Below, piece by piece: positions 62,016-64,000 of a stretch of DNA of 64,000 nucleotides. Below the pieces are notes generated by a model that ran no database searches, was not told where the DNA came from, and saw nothing but the letters and a program-made list of their open reading frames with translations. The position numbers were made by a program, and so were the translations under genes. The stretch's first letter is position 1. Each line of letters begins with the position of its first letter. Source of the stretch: Acinetobacter variabilis (GTDB taxonomy: Bacteria; Pseudomonadota; Gammaproteobacteria; Pseudomonadales; Moraxellaceae); assembly GCF_000369625.1 (NCBI RefSeq), contig NZ_KB850112.1:342326-406325 (forward strand), read 5' to 3'.

Positions 62016-63074
62016 GTGCGCAGGTTATATCGTAAGCCAAATAAGGGGTTAATAGGAGTCGATATTAGTTCGACTTCTGTTAAAGTTTTAGAGCTCTCTG
62101 TAAAGAACGGTCGGTACTGGGTAGAAAGTTATGCTTTGGTCCCACTACCAGAAAGTAGTGTCGTTGAAAAAAACATTTTAAATCCAGAAGCGGTGGGTGA
62201 TGCGTTGGGGCGTGCGATTAATTTGGCCAATACCCAGTCCAGTCAGTCAGCCTTTGCGATTCCAACTTCTATGGTCATCACCAAAATCATCGAAATGGAT
62301 GCCGATATGTCGGATGATGAACGTGAAGTTCAGATTCGTGAAGATGCTGAACAATATATTCCTTTCCCACTTGATGAAGCCAGCCTGGACTTCGAAGTTC
62401 TGCCAGACCGTTTAACCAATCCGAACCGGGTCAATGTCCTGTTGGTAGCGACCCGAATAGAAAATGTTGAAGCGCGTTCTGAAGTACTGCAAATTGCCAA
62501 TCTTAATCCAAAAATTGCAGATGTCGAAAGTTTTGCATTAGAAAATGCATTCAAGGTGTTTTCGGATACCTTACCGATGGGGGTAAATACTGTCGGGATC
62601 CTGGATATTGGTCATAGTATGACGACCTTATCCGTCATGCAGAATAACAAGATCATTTATACCCGTGAGCAGGTTTTTGGTGGCAAACAGCTGACTCAGG
62701 AAATCCAGAACCGTTATGGATTGTCTTTTGAGGAAGCAGGTCGTGCTAAAAAAACCCGTGCCTTACCGGATGACTATGACATCGAAGTGCTGGAACCTTT
62801 CTTGGATGCTGTAGTCCAACAAGCAGCCCGTTCATTACAGTTCTTCTTCTCTTCATCTCAGTTTAACGAGATTGACCATATTTTATTGGCAGGGGGAAAT
62901 GCCAATATTCCAGGTCTGGCAAAACTATTACAGCAAAAACTCGGCTACCGGGTCACGATTGCCAATCCATTCCTGCAAATGGGCTTTTCTCCTCAAATTG
63001 ATATTAAAAAAATTGAAAATGACGCGTCCTCACTCATGGTTGCATGTGGTTTGGCATTGAGGAGTTTTGATTAA
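62016..63074 (+). CDS. pilM: Type IV pilus actin-like protein PilM
   Basis: 352 residues, FtsA/actin-like fold. Start RKPNKGLIGVDISSTSVKVL (phosphate 1 loop), VTTVGILDIGHSMTTLSVMQ-like GVNTVGILDIGHSMTTLSVM (phosphate 2), HILLAGGNANIPGLAKLLQQ (adenosine region). PilM binds the N-terminal peptide of PilN and links the PilB/PilC base to the PilNOP complex. The start is GTG with AGGA about nine bases upstream. Its stop overlaps the pilN start. Confidence 0.96.
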   Translation: MRRLYRKPNKGLIGVDISSTSVKVLELSVKNGRYWVESYALVPLPESSVVEKNILNPEAVGDALGRAINLANTQSSQSAFAIPTSMVITKIIEMDADMSDDEREVQIREDAEQYIPFPLDEASLDFEVLPDRLTNPNRVNVLLVATRIENVEARSEVLQIANLNPKIADVESFALENAFKVFSDTLPMGVNTVGILDIGHSMTTLSVMQNNKIIYTREQVFGGKQLTQEIQNRYGLSFEEAGRAKKTRALPDDYDIEVLEPFLDAVVQQAARSLQFFFSSSQFNEIDHILLAGGNANIPGLAKLLQQKLGYRVTIANPFLQMGFSPQIDIKKIENDASSLMVACGLALRSFD

Positions 63075-63712
63075 TGGCAAAGATTAACTTACTCCCTTGG
63101 CGCGATGAGCTAAGAATTAAAAGAAATAATGAATTTGTAGCGATTTGCGCAGGGGCACTTTTTCTAGGATTGGCAGCAGCAGGTTCAACCTGGTTCTACT
63201 ATGATCAAAAACTTCAGGATCAGGAACAGGCCAACCAGCTAGTGGTCAGTACTAACCAGAATCTGGATGTACAGCTGAAAGCATTGGATGGCTTACAAGA
63301 CCAGCGTAATGCAATTGTTGAACGTATGAAGCTGATTCAGGGTTTACAGACTCAACGGCCGATCGCAGTCCACCTGATTGATGAAATTGTACGGGTCACA
63401 CCAAGCAATATGTACATTACCAAATTTCAGCGTACCGGTGATAAATTCACTATTGAAGGTAAGGCAGAAAGTCCGAATACAGTGGCTGAATTGCTACGTA
63501 ATCTGGAGGCTTCTACCTGGTATCGTAATGCATTTATGAATGCTTTCCTGGTTGCTGAAGAACCAAAAGATAAAGCGCCATCATCAGTGATTCCTCGAGT
63601 GGAAGAATCTTATGGCAGCTTTACGGTCACGGTTGATCTGGATCAAATCGCTGAGCCAACACTTAAAGAAGGACAAACACCAGCCACAACTACAGCGGAG
63701 GCATCATCATGA
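63074..63712 (+). CDS. pilN: Type IV pilus inner-membrane protein PilN
   Basis: 212 residues. The PilM-binding motif INLLPWRDELRIKRNNEF is at the start, followed by one membrane helix (FVAICAGALFLGLAAAGSTW), a coiled coil (LQDQEQANQLVVSTNQNLDV), and a periplasmic ferredoxin-like domain. The tail is Thr/Pro-rich. It pairs with PilO. ATG shares a base with the pilM stop and its own stop overlaps pilO by ATGA. Confidence 0.96.
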   Translation: MAKINLLPWRDELRIKRNNEFVAICAGALFLGLAAAGSTWFYYDQKLQDQEQANQLVVSTNQNLDVQLKALDGLQDQRNAIVERMKLIQGLQTQRPIAVHLIDEIVRVTPSNMYITKFQRTGDKFTIEGKAESPNTVAELLRNLEASTWYRNAFMNAFLVAEEPKDKAPSSVIPRVEESYGSFTVTVDLDQIAEPTLKEGQTPATTTAEASS

Positions 63713-64000
63713 GTAATGACGAATTCGATGAATTAAGCCAAGACGTAGTGGCTGTTCCTAGAAAAAAAATGACAGTTGAGAAATTCTTTCAACAATTCAA
63801 TACACTAGATCCAAATAATTATGGCAGCTGGCCATTATCAGTCAAGATTACCTGCTGGATCTTTATTGTTATTCTGGTTTTTATGCTGGGGTATTTCGGG
63901 TTTATTCGCGGCAAGATAGAAGCAATTTCACAAGCCAGTGCTCAAGAACAAAACCTGTTAAATGAATTCCGGGAAAAGGAATCCAAGCTGCGTAATTTAC
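63709..64000 (+). CDS. pilO: Type IV pilus inner-membrane protein PilO, 5' part
   Basis: The first 97 codons are present; the gene runs off the right edge. It starts MSNDEFDELSQDVVAVPRKK, then the conserved FNTLDPNNYGSWPLSVKITC, one membrane helix (WIFIVILVFMLGYFGFIRGK) and the beginning of the periplasmic coiled coil (ASAQEQNLLNEFREKESKLR). PilO dimerises with PilN. It overlaps pilN by four bases. pilP and pilQ are expected next. Confidence 0.94.
   Translation, partial: MSNDEFDELSQDVVAVPRKKMTVEKFFQQFNTLDPNNYGSWPLSVKITCWIFIVILVFMLGYFGFIRGKIEAISQASAQEQNLLNEFREKESKLRNL

Overview
The window is chromosomal DNA from a gamma-proteobacterium, almost certainly an Acinetobacter. The reasons are moderately low GC, the protein character (174-residue RimP with an acidic insert, 903-residue IF2, fused HisIE), and the neighbourhoods ponA/pilMNO, pilB-pilC-pilD-coaE, tRNA-fMet-rimP-nusA-infB-rbfA and a dcw block that stops after mraY. 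Assignment to species cannot be made from the sequence alone.

Layout. 0-0.5 kb: the start of thiC (minus strand) behind a TPP riboswitch. 0.5-7.7 kb: a lipoprotein, a tolC gene cut in two by an intact IS982-family element, phoU behind a likely Pho box, and a decayed two-gene envelope locus (GT2 glycosyltransferase with a nonsense codon, YaiO-like barrel with two frameshifts). 7.7-16.7 kb: ABC exporter, AlkB-like dioxygenase, yqgE-ruvX, an IS5-family remnant, recN, ppnP, rlmB and an EamA transporter. 16.7-21.2 kb: pilB-pilC-pilD-coaE on the minus strand. 21.4-28.8 kb: tpiA-secG, tRNA-Leu(GAG), four tandem initiator tRNA-Met genes, then rimP-nusA-infB-rbfA. 28.8-35.1 kb: a six-gene Mrp/Mnh Na+/H+ antiporter operon with fused A and B subunits. 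35.5-39.2 kb: hisIE followed by a UvrD-like helicase and an AAA ATPase. 39.4-47.3 kb: SDR, OAH sulfhydrylase, ettA, two small proteins, tRNA-Glu, tRNA-Ala, gltX, and a small secreted protein. 47.7-51.1 kb: two sulfate-binding protein paralogues separated by an intact IS30-family element, the first with an amber codon. 51.2-58.4 kb: rsmH-ftsL-ftsI-murE-murF-mraY. 58.4-64 kb: rlmA, ponA and the start of pilMNO.

The backbone is housekeeping: translation, cell-wall synthesis, type IV pilus assembly, ion homeostasis and central metabolism. The accessory signal is gene decay and IS activity. One tolC copy, one GT2 gene, one YaiO-like gene and one sbp copy are each broken by a lesion that can be read at base resolution, and two of the ISs have exact target duplications. 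No CRISPR array, prophage or complete known defence system was seen. The closest to a candidate system is the helicase plus AAA ATPase pair after hisIE, which has a loose Gabija-like composition but no visible TOPRIM nuclease.
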